A stretch of 64,000 nucleotides of DNA from assembly GCF_018130955.1 (NCBI RefSeq), contig NZ_JAFCJM010000007.1, positions 62,001 through 126,000 of the forward strand, given 5' to 3'. The position numbers were made by a program, and so were the translations under genes. The first letter of the stretch is position 1; each line of letters opens with the position of its first letter. This DNA comes from Bradyrhizobium liaoningense (GTDB lineage Bacteria > Pseudomonadota > Alphaproteobacteria > Rhizobiales > Xanthobacteraceae). This document shows, piece by piece, positions 1 through 7,883 of this stretch. The notes beneath the pieces are model-generated. The model was not told where the DNA came from. It was given only the letters and a program-made list of their open reading frames with translations, and did no database searches.

Positions 1-384
1 GAAAACACGCCATATTGCTTCCGACCTACATTCGATGAAATGCTCGGGCTCGTAAAAGAAGTTAATAGTGAAAATCTGAAGATTGTTTATGACGTAGCGA
101 ACGCAGCGTACATCAAAGAAGATCCCGTCTCGACTCTGCTGTCTGGGCATTCAGCAATTGGGCTCGTTCATATCTCTGATACCGGCCTTGAGGAATGGGC
201 CCACGATCCGATCGGCACTGGGATCGTCGATTTTGTAGAGCTAGCAAAAGCAGTCGAAGCTACCTGCAAAGTCGAAAACGTCGTCCTCGAAATCATTCGC
301 GAGGACGAGCCCCTGGAATCAATCAACACGGGCATCGCGGAGCTGAATAAGAGGGGTTGGAATCTGCAATCCCTCGCCCGGTAG
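1..384 (+). CDS. Sugar phosphate isomerase/epimerase-like protein (5'-truncated by window)
   Basis: The reading frame is open from the first base of the window, so the N-terminus lies outside it. The visible 127 residues resemble the C-terminal part of the xylose-isomerase-like TIM barrel (AP endonuclease 2 family). Typical features are a strand ending in a V-Y-D-x-x-N motif (about residue 35), a following H-I-S-D motif (about residue 60) that in the family supplies metal ligands, and the C-terminal V-V-L-E-I strand. Members isomerise or epimerise sugars, inositols or keto-sugars. The next gene is a sugar-type binding protein on the same strand 107 bases downstream, so a small carbohydrate uptake and use locus is likely. 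The substrate cannot be told. Confidence 0.7.
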   Translation, partial: ENTPYCFRPTFDEMLGLVKEVNSENLKIVYDVANAAYIKEDPVSTLLSGHSAIGLVHISDTGLEEWAHDPIGTGIVDFVELAKAVEATCKVENVVLEIIREDEPLESINTGIAELNKRGWNLQSLAR

Positions 385-491
385 CAGCACCCAAGTTTTA
401 CTTGAGCCGTAAGATCGACCTTAGCCTCGGGCGCGGAGTTGTCCGCGGCCTAAGACCAAGTAATCGACGATATCTAAGAGGGGAGGATTGA

Positions 492-1808
492 ATGAGTTCG
501 ACAAGGAATAAAACAAGGCTTTCCCGCAGGTCGCTGGTTGGTGGCATGGCTGCGTCCGCCGCCATATGCGGTCTCGGGATTGGCAAAGGATATGCCCAGT
601 CGGGCGCCGTGACAGAGGTGATCTTCAACGGCTCTTTGGATCCTGGAAATCTCAACGACCCTCGTTCTGTCGCGCAGAACCGCATGATTGAGGCGTTCGA
701 GCGGGCGAACCCCTCGATCAAGATAAAGCATGTTGTCGATCCGACCGGTGCCAACGGAGCGCGCGCAGCGCGAGCCAAGTCCAATTCGCCAGACGTAATC
801 CGTGTCGCGAACTTCCAACAGCCCGAGTATGCGGCAACCGGATCGATCTTACCTCTTGATGATCTCGTCGCCCGCGACAAGATCGATATGAATGATTGGC
901 TGATCCCGTTGGAGCAGACCAAGGTCAATGGCAGGCTTTGGGGATTGCAGCAGGATTTCAGAATTCCAATCCTCGTCTACAGGAAGAGCCGCTTCTTGGA
1001 GGCTCAAGTCACCACCCCGCCTCGGACCTACGATGAAGCTGGCGACCTTGGTGCCAAGCTGACGAAAGGCTCCAACATCGCTTATGCCATTCCTCTAGGA
1101 GTCACCGGCGGGATCGGCGGTGCTCAAGCGTTCAACGAGTTCATCGTCAGCTCGATCCTTGCGGGAAACACCGGAGCCCTATTTGCTCCCGACGGGCGTA
1201 AGATCGCGTTCCCAGACGAACGGCTTCTTCTGGCAGCCGAAACGATCCGTGGCGTGTTTGCCAAGAAGGCATCCACGAACGTCTCTCTCCAGTATGGCTA
1301 CAACGAGCTGCAGGACGCGCTGCGTTCCGGAACCGTGGCGTCGGCGACGTACGGCCTGTACCGCTTCAAGACGATGGATCGCTCCATCGCCAACAATGAT
1401 CTTGGATGGGCAGTGGCACCCTCAATCCAGGCCAACGACAGGCAAACAGTCTACGGATTCCAGCTGAGTATCAACGCAAACTCGTCGCGAAGAGACGCCG
1501 CGTGGGAGTTCGCAAAATACATGGTAAGCCCCGAAGCGCAGATCATCGCCGCGAGTGGGGGCGAAGTCGTCGCCCGGGCCAGTGCGTACAAGGACCCTTC
1601 GCTCTTGTCTCCGGAAGCTGCCGACCAACAGGGCTGGAAGAAGCTCGTGCAGGAGCGTGGTCGGCTCGTTACGTATTCGGTGATCCAGTCAACGTTCAAC
1701 CAAATCGTCGGCGAGGCTTTTCAGCGTATGATTTTGCGCGACAGCCGGCCGGAAGCCGTCCTCGCAGAAGTGAAGTCGCGCTACGAGGAAGCACTCGCTA
1801 AGGCGTGA
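492..1808 (+). CDS. Extracellular solute-binding protein, ABC sugar type, Tat-exported
   Basis: This 438-residue protein has the length and layout of family 1 sugar-binding proteins of ABC importers. The N-terminus carries a twin-arginine motif (S-R-R-S-L-V) at about residues 12-17, a hydrophobic stretch and an A-Q cleavage region near residue 35, so it is probably folded before export to the periplasm. The mature part contains an ExxNPxIKIK-like segment (residues 70-80) usual in this family. A GGGGAGG Shine-Dalgarno precedes the ATG. No permease or ATPase gene follows; an aldo/keto reductase does, so the other transporter subunits must lie upstream of the window or elsewhere. The ligand is unknown; a carbohydrate is inferred from the family and the isomerase-like neighbour. 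Confidence 0.82.
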   Translation: MSSTRNKTRLSRRSLVGGMAASAAICGLGIGKGYAQSGAVTEVIFNGSLDPGNLNDPRSVAQNRMIEAFERANPSIKIKHVVDPTGANGARAARAKSNSPDVIRVANFQQPEYAATGSILPLDDLVARDKIDMNDWLIPLEQTKVNGRLWGLQQDFRIPILVYRKSRFLEAQVTTPPRTYDEAGDLGAKLTKGSNIAYAIPLGVTGGIGGAQAFNEFIVSSILAGNTGALFAPDGRKIAFPDERLLLAAETIRGVFAKKASTNVSLQYGYNELQDALRSGTVASATYGLYRFKTMDRSIANNDLGWAVAPSIQANDRQTVYGFQLSINANSSRRDAAWEFAKYMVSPEAQIIAASGGEVVARASAYKDPSLLSPEAADQQGWKKLVQERGRLVTYSVIQSTFNQIVGEAFQRMILRDSRPEAVLAEVKSRYEEALAKA

Positions 1809-1815
1809 CGCGACA

Positions 1816-1835
1816 GGGCAGCTTTGTAGCTGCCC
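1816..1835 (+). terminator. Stem-loop after binding-protein gene
   Basis: Perfect 8-bp stem GGGCAGCT / AGCTGCCC with a TTGT loop, starting 8 bases after the stop codon of the solute-binding protein. Only a weak T-rich stretch follows (GTTAAAGG), so it may be a weak terminator or an mRNA 3'-end stabiliser rather than a full intrinsic terminator. Confidence 0.5.
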
Positions 1836-1871
1836 GTTAAAGGTATTGTTCGTGGCCACATGAACGTGAAG

Positions 1872-1899
1872 GCGATCTTGTATGTTTTGTATAGGACCC
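1872..1899 (+). promoter_or_regulatory. Candidate GntR operator upstream of aldo/keto reductase
   Basis: Contains the 13-mer GCGATCTTGTATG (1872-1884) followed by TTTTGTATAG. The same 13-mer occurs at 5256-5268 directly before the GntR-family regulator. FCD-type GntR proteins commonly bind TTGTATAC-like sequences, so this is a plausible site for that regulator 49 bases before the aldo/keto reductase start. Inferred only from the shared sequence and position. Confidence 0.4.
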
Positions 1900-1947
1900 A
1901 TCCTAAGCAAAATTTCTACACTCAACCGCTCGAAAGGATGACTAGTT

Positions 1948-3021
1948 ATGAAGTATCGCTATCTGGGTCGAACCGGGCTTCAAGTCAGCGAGTACATGCT
2001 CGGAACGATGAGCTATGGATCGGATGGAAACACGGATGAGCGTGAGTGCATTAGCATCGTACACACGGCGCTCGATCGCGGAATTAATTTCATCGATACC
2101 GCAGACACCTATTCTCATGGCGAGGCTGAAGAAATTGTCGGAAAGGCAATCGCTGGCCGACGCGATAAGATCGTTCTTGCCACTAAATTCCGGTTACCGG
2201 CGAGCGATGAGCGAAACCATCAAGGAGGGTCTCGATACTGGATCATGAAGCAGGTCGAAAACAGTCTGCGTCGCCTGAAGACTGATCACATCGACCTGTA
2301 TCAGATGCATCGTCCCGATCCGAACACCGACCTCGATGAGACACTGGGTGCGCTCACTGACCTTGTCTCTCAGGGCAAGGTCAGATACCTTGGCTGCTCA
2401 ACATTCCCAGCTTGGTATCTCGCTGAAACGCAAGCCGTGAGCCGCTTGCAAAAGCTGTCGCGGTTTGTGAACGAAAGTTCTCCCTACTCGCTTTTCCAGC
2501 GCACTGTCGAACGGGAAACAATGCCGGCCGTCCAGCAGTATAGGATGGGGTTCACGGCATGGAGTCCCCTCAACGGAGGCTGGTTGACCGGGAAGTACCG
2601 GTCCGACGGAGCGGTGCCTGCTGGGTCCCGGGCCGAGCGAGTTCAGGGTCAATGGGGAGAGCACTATCCCATTTTGCAGACGCGTTTTGATATGCGACGC
2701 CCAGGTAACCAGAAAAAATTCGAGATCCTGTCCAAGCTTGAGTCGATCGCCGAAAAGGCCAATCTACCCCTCATGTCTATGGCGATGGCATTCCCACTTG
2801 CGAACCCGGCGGTGACCTCGGTGATCGTAGGCCCCCGGAAGCTTGAGCAATACAAGGAAATGGAATTGGGCTTTGATACGCAACTGAACGCATCAACGCT
2901 GGATCCGATTGATGCGCTTCTTCCTCCAGGCAACCTCATTGAAGAAGCTGATCGCGGGTATGTTTCGCCGTGGATGACGCCAGAGGTGCGCCGCGAGGGA
3001 GTGTCGAAGCTTCGGGCATAG
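1948..3021 (+). CDS. Aldo/keto reductase
   Basis: A 357-residue NADPH-dependent oxidoreductase of the aldo/keto reductase superfamily (Tas/YajO or Kv-beta-like branch). Visible marks are the start M-K-Y-R-Y-L-G-x-T-G-L-x-V-S, the D-T-A-D-x-Y segment at residues 50-55 that supplies the catalytic Asp and Tyr, a lysine in L-A-T-K-F near residue 78, and a histidine in D-L-Y-Q-M-H near residue 110. The C-terminus holds the V-T-S-V-I-V-G-P-R cofactor loop. A GAAAGGA Shine-Dalgarno lies upstream. It follows the binding-protein gene and is preceded by a possible GntR operator shared with the regulator at 5298. The substrate, probably a sugar-derived or aromatic carbonyl, is not evident. Confidence 0.88.
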   Translation: MKYRYLGRTGLQVSEYMLGTMSYGSDGNTDERECISIVHTALDRGINFIDTADTYSHGEAEEIVGKAIAGRRDKIVLATKFRLPASDERNHQGGSRYWIMKQVENSLRRLKTDHIDLYQMHRPDPNTDLDETLGALTDLVSQGKVRYLGCSTFPAWYLAETQAVSRLQKLSRFVNESSPYSLFQRTVERETMPAVQQYRMGFTAWSPLNGGWLTGKYRSDGAVPAGSRAERVQGQWGEHYPILQTRFDMRRPGNQKKFEILSKLESIAEKANLPLMSMAMAFPLANPAVTSVIVGPRKLEQYKEMELGFDTQLNASTLDPIDALLPPGNLIEEADRGYVSPWMTPEVRREGVSKLRA

Positions 3022-3554
3022 GACGGCACGCCGGGGCATTCGGGTTATCGAGACGCCACGTTTGAGGAACTGTGTTCGTGGAACAGAGGCCTTTGCCGAT
3101 CTAGGACCAATTCCGACTGTTGAGGCAAAGTGGAAATGGCACCCATGCCGCAAAATTGGGGTATAGGTAGGCGGTTGCTGCTTTGGATCTTGACGGCCCA
3201 CGATACGAAACAGGCGCCGGCTCTTCTTGCGATGTTGCGGCCAGCCATGCCTGTCCTCGGCACACCGCGAATTCGTAGCTCACCACGATCAATTTCTGGT
3301 TTATTTCTTTATGTCGGGAAGCACCGGCGAGGTTAGGCAGGGAGCAGGAAGCAAGCTCTCTGACTTCGAGAATGCGCGAGGTGATCCACGACCTAACTAG
3401 ATGCAGGTATGTGCATATAGTCGGCGTTGGGCCGGCTATGATCGTTCACCACGCGAGGTAAAAGCGGCTTTCGTCCGCTTTGAAATCGAACTGCTCTTGT
3501 GCGCGATGTGTGTGTTGAGGCTGCGGCCGAATGTACACCGGCGGCAGGCAGGGC
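3022..3554. other. Intergenic stretch without recognisable gene
   Basis: 533 bases between two genes that converge. Short open frames exist on both strands but none has family resemblance, a good ribosome site or consistent codon use. No repeat or terminator-like hairpin was noticed. Confidence 0.5.
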
Positions 3555-4316
3555 TCATAGATGTCTCCCGCCGTCGACGACGATGCGTGAACCTGTACTT
3601 GCTCTGAGGTGAGAGACGCAGGCCAAGATGGCCGAAGCCACGTCGTCGGGTTCGATGACACGTTTGAGGGGCGTCGCTTTTGCGCCGGCCTCGAGTGCCG
3701 CTCGGTCCCGGCCTGGCACGAAATCCGTGGCCACGGCGCCTGGGGACACGGTCAGCAGCCGAACTTCTGGCCCGAGTGCGCGCGCGAGCGACGCGGTCAT
3801 GTTGTCGAGGGCGGCCTTGGAAGCGCAGTAGGCGACGTTGCTGCCCGACGCCGTGAAGCCAGAGATCGAGGACACGTTGATCACGACGGCATCGCCTGAG
3901 GCGCGCAGCACCGGGAGGAGCGCGCGGATTGCGGAGTACGGCCCACGAACGTTCGCGATAAGGATCTCCTCGAACAGCGCGTCTGTGAGTGTGACTAGAT
4001 CAGCATGATTGATGGCACGCGTGAAGCCGGCGGAATTGACAAGGATGTCCAGCTTTCCTTGCCTCGAGGCGACGTGCGCCGATAGCGCTGCGAAGCTTTC
4101 GGGATCGTTCAGCGACAACCTTGCGACTTCGTGCGATCCGCGGGGCAGGCTGCCAAGGAGAGCGTCGGCGCGCTCCTTGCTGTGATGATAACCGATGATC
4201 ACGTCTGCGCCGGCGTTGGCCAGGCATCGGACGGTCGCGGCGCCGATTCCGTTACTGCCCCCGGTGATGACTGCGAGGCGGCCGGCTAGGAGGTCGTTTT
4301 TACTCATTAGATGCAT
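3555..4316 (-). CDS. SDR family NAD(P)-dependent oxidoreductase
   Basis: A classical short-chain dehydrogenase/reductase of 253 residues. The nucleotide-binding motif T-G-G-S-N-G-I-G is at about residues 18-25, N-S-A-G at about 92-95, the catalytic serine in N-V-S-S-I-S-G near 148, and the Y-C-A-S-K pair (Tyr and Lys) near 163-167. The P-G-A-V-A-T-D segment after the active site is usual. FabG-like proteins of this type reduce or oxidise a hydroxyl/keto group with NAD(P)H; the substrate is not deducible. A second ATG nine bases into the frame (4307) is an alternative start. The gene is on the opposite strand to the aldo/keto reductase, with the LuxR-type regulator 104 bases upstream in the same direction. 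Confidence 0.87.
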   Translation of the reverse strand: MHLMSKNDLLAGRLAVITGGSNGIGAATVRCLANAGADVIIGYHHSKERADALLGSLPRGSHEVARLSLNDPESFAALSAHVASRQGKLDILVNSAGFTRAINHADLVTLTDALFEEILIANVRGPYSAIRALLPVLRASGDAVVINVSSISGFTASGSNVAYCASKAALDNMTASLARALGPEVRLLTVSPGAVATDFVPGRDRAALEAGAKATPLKRVIEPDDVASAILACVSHLRASTGSRIVVDGGRHL

Positions 4317-4420
4317 CCCGTTGTTTGCTGATTGATTTCTATCAAAGCAATTCGGGAAGCTCTGTCACCCGAACACGGGACAACCGGCGCTCGAAAATGC
4401 CGACAGCATCCGGTGCCGCG

Positions 4421-5197
4421 TCAGTTTAGAACAAGACGCATTAGCTGGTTTTGCGACGAGATGTTGAGCCTGGCGTAAGCCCGCTTTTTGTAGGTCAGGA
4501 CGGTGTTCAACCCGACACCAAGTTCGAGCGCTATTCCCTCCGATGTGACGCCGCGGATAATGGCGGCACAAACGTCGGCCTCGCGTGAAGTCAGGTTCGG
4601 AGCGACCGCCGCGAGACGTTCGCGATAGTACGCGTGCGAATTCGGGCGGTTGGCCGCTTGCTGATCGGCATGACGACGCACCAGCGCGAGCATCAAGGGA
4701 GCCTTGTCTCCGATACGATTTATTTCGTCCTCAGTGAAATTGTTTCCTCTGGGTCGGTAGAGGTTGATGCGAAGTGTGCGGCCGTCTCTGGTGTCAGACA
4801 GACTAATGCGATCGTCCAGCCTTACTGCGGTGTAGCAGTGGTGACGGTATTCCGAATGGATGACCTCCGATGCGCTCGTCTTCAGGATCCAGCTTCCTTG
4901 ATTTCCCGCTTCGCGCAATTGGCCGTTGGCGAGGTCGTACTGGTAGTATTCGCGGCAGTATCGTACGGCGACGTCCTGCGACACTTTTGCCGGCCCCGTG
5001 TTCTCGGCGAAAATTGTCCATGGCTTCGTGTCGGCGTCAAAGGCGAAGGCCGTCATATGCTCGGGCATCACCCAAGCGGAGGCGGCCCGGAAGAGCGAAG
5101 CCGAAAAAGCTGGCGTGCCGAGGTCCTCAATGAGGCTCGTGAGGGCCGGAATGTCACCAGTGCCGGGCGCGGGGCGGATGAGGCGATGGGCTCGCAT
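4421..5197 (-). CDS. LuxR-type HTH transcriptional regulator
   Basis: A 258-residue regulator whose last 60 residues form a LuxR/GerE helix-turn-helix: L-T-S-R-E-A-D-V opens it near residue 201, and the recognition segment G-L-N-T-V-L-T-Y-K-K-R follows. The first 190 residues are a sensor region without the conserved tryptophans of acyl-homoserine-lactone receptors, so a different ligand is likely. A GGGAG Shine-Dalgarno precedes the ATG. The gene is divergent from the GntR regulator at 5298 and upstream of the SDR gene on the same strand, which it may control. This family is common and its targets usually remain unknown. Confidence 0.8.
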   Translation of the reverse strand: MRAHRLIRPAPGTGDIPALTSLIEDLGTPAFSASLFRAASAWVMPEHMTAFAFDADTKPWTIFAENTGPAKVSQDVAVRYCREYYQYDLANGQLREAGNQGSWILKTSASEVIHSEYRHHCYTAVRLDDRISLSDTRDGRTLRINLYRPRGNNFTEDEINRIGDKAPLMLALVRRHADQQAANRPNSHAYYRERLAAVAPNLTSREADVCAAIIRGVTSEGIALELGVGLNTVLTYKKRAYARLNISSQNQLMRLVLN

Positions 5198-5255
5198 ATA
5201 AGCTCCCTGATTTTTCCTCTACCTTGCGATGTTGTTTCGTTCGTTATAAGGGTAT

Positions 5256-5280
5256 GCGATCTTGTATGCAATATTGCTTA
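5256..5280 (+). promoter_or_regulatory. Candidate operator between luxR-type and gntR-type genes
   Basis: The 13-mer GCGATCTTGTATG (5256-5268) matches exactly a stretch 49 bases or more upstream of the aldo/keto reductase. It runs into a perfect 10-bp palindrome GCAATATTGC. It lies just before the chosen ATG of the GntR-family gene, where an autoregulatory site would be expected. This location also argues against the TTG codon at 5262 as the true start. Confidence 0.42.
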
Positions 5281-5297
5281 CGAAACGTCCGACCCCG

Positions 5298-5969
5298 ATG
5301 TATGCCTTCGAGCCTCCTACACGGCTGACCAGCGTGTTTGAAACCCTGCGCCGCGAGATCGTCGCGGGAGAGCTTCGCCCGAATTCACCTCTTATCGAGC
5401 TCGATTTGGCGGAACGTTTTGAGGTAAGCCGAACACCGGTGCGCGAGAGCCTGCAGCGACTTGCTGCCGCTGGACTGGTCGTCCCCCGCAAACGCGGTTG
5501 GGCGGTTCGCGAATTCTCGACGGAAGAAATCCGAGAGAACGCGGAAGTACGGTTGGCTCTCGAAGGTTACGCGGCCGGCCTTGCAGCGATCCGCGCATCC
5601 GCAGCACAGATTGCCGAGCTGAAGGCGATCCACGAACGGAGGCTCGCGCTTCACTCCAGTAATGAGAAGATGCGGGTAAAAACAAACCGCGAATTTCACG
5701 ACGCGATTATGGTCGCCTCAGGAAATGGCCGGTTGACGAACGCAATCTATCACTCGGGCCAGTTCTATTTCAACGCGCCGATCGCACGGGCGGCGACGGG
5801 TGACGAATTGGCGCTGGGCAATGCGGATCATGAGCTCATCTTATCGGCGATCTCCCAACGCAACGCAGACGCCGCGGAACGAGCGATGCGGGCTCACATC
5901 AAGCGAACGTTCGCCGTCTTCTGGCGGCTGACCGGTAAGGATGTCGCCGGTCCTCCAGATGTTGCCTGA
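5298..5969 (+). CDS. GntR family transcriptional regulator (FadR/FCD type)
   Basis: A regulator of 223 residues if started at ATG 5298; an in-frame TTG at 5262 would add 12 residues but overlaps the likely operator. Residues 10-70 form the GntR winged helix, with L-A-E-R-F-E-V-S-R-T-P-V-R-E-S as the helix-turn-helix and a wing after G-L-V. The rest is the all-helical FCD ligand domain; the family's metal-binding pattern is partly visible as N-R-E-F-H-D in the middle and later histidines near N-A-D-H-E and R-A-H-I. FCD regulators usually sense carboxylates or sugar acids. The shared 13-mer suggests control of the aldo/keto reductase and itself. Confidence 0.87.
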   Translation: MYAFEPPTRLTSVFETLRREIVAGELRPNSPLIELDLAERFEVSRTPVRESLQRLAAAGLVVPRKRGWAVREFSTEEIRENAEVRLALEGYAAGLAAIRASAAQIAELKAIHERRLALHSSNEKMRVKTNREFHDAIMVASGNGRLTNAIYHSGQFYFNAPIARAATGDELALGNADHELILSAISQRNADAAERAMRAHIKRTFAVFWRLTGKDVAGPPDVA

Positions 5970-6344
5970 CGGAGAGCCCTCGTCGCGTCGGGGCGGTTCT
6001 GTTCACCTGAGCGGTAGCGTCGTGTACGCCACGTTCTTCGCTGCGGAGAGGTGACTCGGAGCCGGCCAATGAGTGTATCGTCGATGGCCGCAGTCAGTCC
6101 GTAAACAACTCGGCGAGCGCAGCGCTACGCAGGCGACGCGCATAAGTCTATCCCGCGGCCCGACCGCCTGAACAGCGGTTGGTGCTACCAATCGATATCC
6201 CGTTTCTATCTTACAGCTTAGTTCAACCTCCCAAATTGATCAATCGCATTTCTCGATAAATCTATCGGCCGGCCATCGTTTCCCGTCTGTGTTGCCCCTA
6301 GATGCGATAAAGGTGTTGACGTCCAAAACTTGGAATTGAGGAAG
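5970..6344. other. Intergenic region with inverted repeat before tetR
   Basis: No gene was recognised. The notable element is CGATA-N4-TATCG at 6254-6267, about 80 bases upstream of the TetR start. A palindrome of this size and position suits a TetR-family autoregulatory operator, but this is inference. Confidence 0.4.
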
Positions 6345-7025
6345 ATGATGGCGAAGCTGACCCCCCAGCGGGCACGTGCGGGCCGCAAAACGGACGGTCA
6401 AGAGCCGCGCGAGAAGTTGCTTAAGGCAGCCATGGAGCTATTCGCCAGGCATGGATACGAGCCGGTATCCACGGGACAGATCGCGGCGGCTGCAGGTCTC
6501 ACGCAATCGATGGTTCACTACCACTTCGGCAAAAAGTCCAAGATATGGAAGGCCGCCATTGAGCGTCTCATGTACGAGCGCGGCCTCGTCTTCCCTATTG
6601 GCCGCCTTGATCTTCAGGATCTCGATCCGCTTTCGCGTCTAAAGGTCATGATCAGGAAATTCCTCGCAGCTAATGCCGCAGATCCCAATCTCAATCGCAT
6701 TCTTATGCACGAGGGCATGGTACGCAGCGCCCGGATGCGCTGGCTGGCTCGTCGATATATGATCGCCGGTTACAGACTTTTTGACCAGGCGATCGAAGAA
6801 GCGGTCGAGGCGGGAATGATACGCTCACTTCCGATAATCAACGTAACGAACATCATCGTTTCCGCTTGTACCATGACCTCGAGCCTGAGCGTCTTAATGG
6901 ATGAGGTTTACGAGGTGGACATAACGCGTGAAGAGTATCTCTCGTCATTCAGTGACTCGCTCGTAGAGGTGCTCTTTAAGGGTCTGGAAACGAAACGGCC
7001 GGAACTTGAAGATAAACGCCGCTGA
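6345..7025 (+). CDS. TetR/AcrR family transcriptional regulator
   Basis: A 226-residue repressor-type protein from ATG 6345, which has a GAGGAAG Shine-Dalgarno; an upstream TTG at 6330 is less likely. Residues 25-70 carry the TetR helix-turn-helix: A-M-E-L-F-A-R-H-G-Y-E, then T-G-Q-I-A-A-A-A-G-L and the M-V-H-Y-H-F-G-K-K recognition helix. The C-terminal ligand domain is helical and unclassified. It precedes a hydratase, an acyl-CoA ligase and a BVMO on the same strand, which form its probable regulon. Acyl-CoA-related TetR proteins often respond to the CoA thioester of the pathway substrate. Confidence 0.88.
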   Translation: MMAKLTPQRARAGRKTDGQEPREKLLKAAMELFARHGYEPVSTGQIAAAAGLTQSMVHYHFGKKSKIWKAAIERLMYERGLVFPIGRLDLQDLDPLSRLKVMIRKFLAANAADPNLNRILMHEGMVRSARMRWLARRYMIAGYRLFDQAIEEAVEAGMIRSLPIINVTNIIVSACTMTSSLSVLMDEVYEVDITREEYLSSFSDSLVEVLFKGLETKRPELEDKRR

Positions 7026-7296
7026 CCATGGTTCAGTGAATTCGATCCACTCGGTGTCGGTGGTCCATTGTCTTCAGAATCCATTGCGAAATGCCGGATT
7101 CAGGACTTTCCAGTTCTGACGGTTTGACCGTTCCAATACGTGGCACCGCGGCCTCCGGCGATCTCCGCCTCGACTTGTTTGATGCCCTACACCGGTCGCA
7201 GCGAAGGTCGCTTTCCGCAAATCGTTGAGACCAGGCGGCGCAGGTGCGCCGATTTGAGGCGCCGGAAAATCAACTGTTAAGTCAAACCAATTTACA

Positions 7297-7334
7297 AATA
7301 GGTCTATTGACAATCCGCGAGGCCTGGCTATTTT
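7297..7334 (+). promoter_or_regulatory. Candidate sigma-70 promoter with overlapping palindrome before maoC
   Basis: A perfect -35 hexamer TTGACA (7307-7312), a 16-base spacer and TATTTT (7329-7334) lie about 80 bases before the MaoC start. A 12-bp near-palindrome AATAG-GT-CTATT (7297-7308) overlaps the -35 box, as a repressor site would. The adjacent TetR regulator is the natural candidate. Seen by eye only. Confidence 0.45.
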
Positions 7335-7414
7335 CCTGCTTGCAAAGGCTGGCAGAGAGATCGAGCCCAAATTTCGCGTCTGAAGCCAGGGGAAGAGCAA
7401 ACAAGGAGCGGCAA

Positions 7415-7876
7415 ATGTTCAAAGGTCGGAACGCGAAATATTGGAACGAATTCAAGGTTGGAGAAGTAATCGAAACCGCTGGCCGAACCATTGAGAGCGG
7501 CGATGTGAACCTATTCGCGGGGCTATCCGGCGACTTCAATCCCGCCCATATCAACGAAGTGCATGCCAAGAAGACGCAGTTTGGCACGCGCATTGCGCAT
7601 GGACTTCTCACGCTCGCCGTGACCTCCGGTCAGATGAATGGTACGGGCTTGTTCGAGGGAACAACGATCGGCTTTCTGGGCATGGACAAGGTTCGTTTCT
7701 CCAATCCGGTGAGATTCGGCGATACCGTGTTGACCACGGCCGCGATCACTGAGGTTCGGCCAAGCGCCAAAAAGAAAGATCGGGGCGTGGTTTCGATGAC
7801 CATCACGGTGAAAAATCAAAAGGGTGAGACGGTGCTTACTTACGAACAGGCGCTACTCATGTCGGGCGCAACCTAG
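7415..7876 (+). CDS. MaoC family dehydratase ((R)-specific enoyl-CoA hydratase-like)
   Basis: A 153-residue hot-dog-fold hydratase. The start at ATG 7415 has an AAGGAG Shine-Dalgarno and gives the usual family length; the longer frame would add 57 residues without similarity. The hydratase signature is clear around residues 35-62: F-A-G-L-S-G-D-F-N-P-x-H-I-N, then the F-G-x-x-I-A-H-G-L-L segment. The Asp and His of this motif are the catalytic pair in (R)-hydratases. It would add water to a 2-enoyl-CoA in the cytoplasm. The stop codon is 7 bases from the acyl-CoA ligase start, so the two are translated together; the substrate is probably the acyl-CoA made by that ligase. Confidence 0.88.
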   Translation: MFKGRNAKYWNEFKVGEVIETAGRTIESGDVNLFAGLSGDFNPAHINEVHAKKTQFGTRIAHGLLTLAVTSGQMNGTGLFEGTTIGFLGMDKVRFSNPVRFGDTVLTTAAITEVRPSAKKKDRGVVSMTITVKNQKGETVLTYEQALLMSGAT

Positions 7877-7883
7877 GTAAGTA

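Noticed and set aside
5262..5297. TTG start extending the GntR regulator by 12 residues
   Set aside because: It overlaps the putative operator and gives an atypical N-terminus; ATG 5298 fits the family better.
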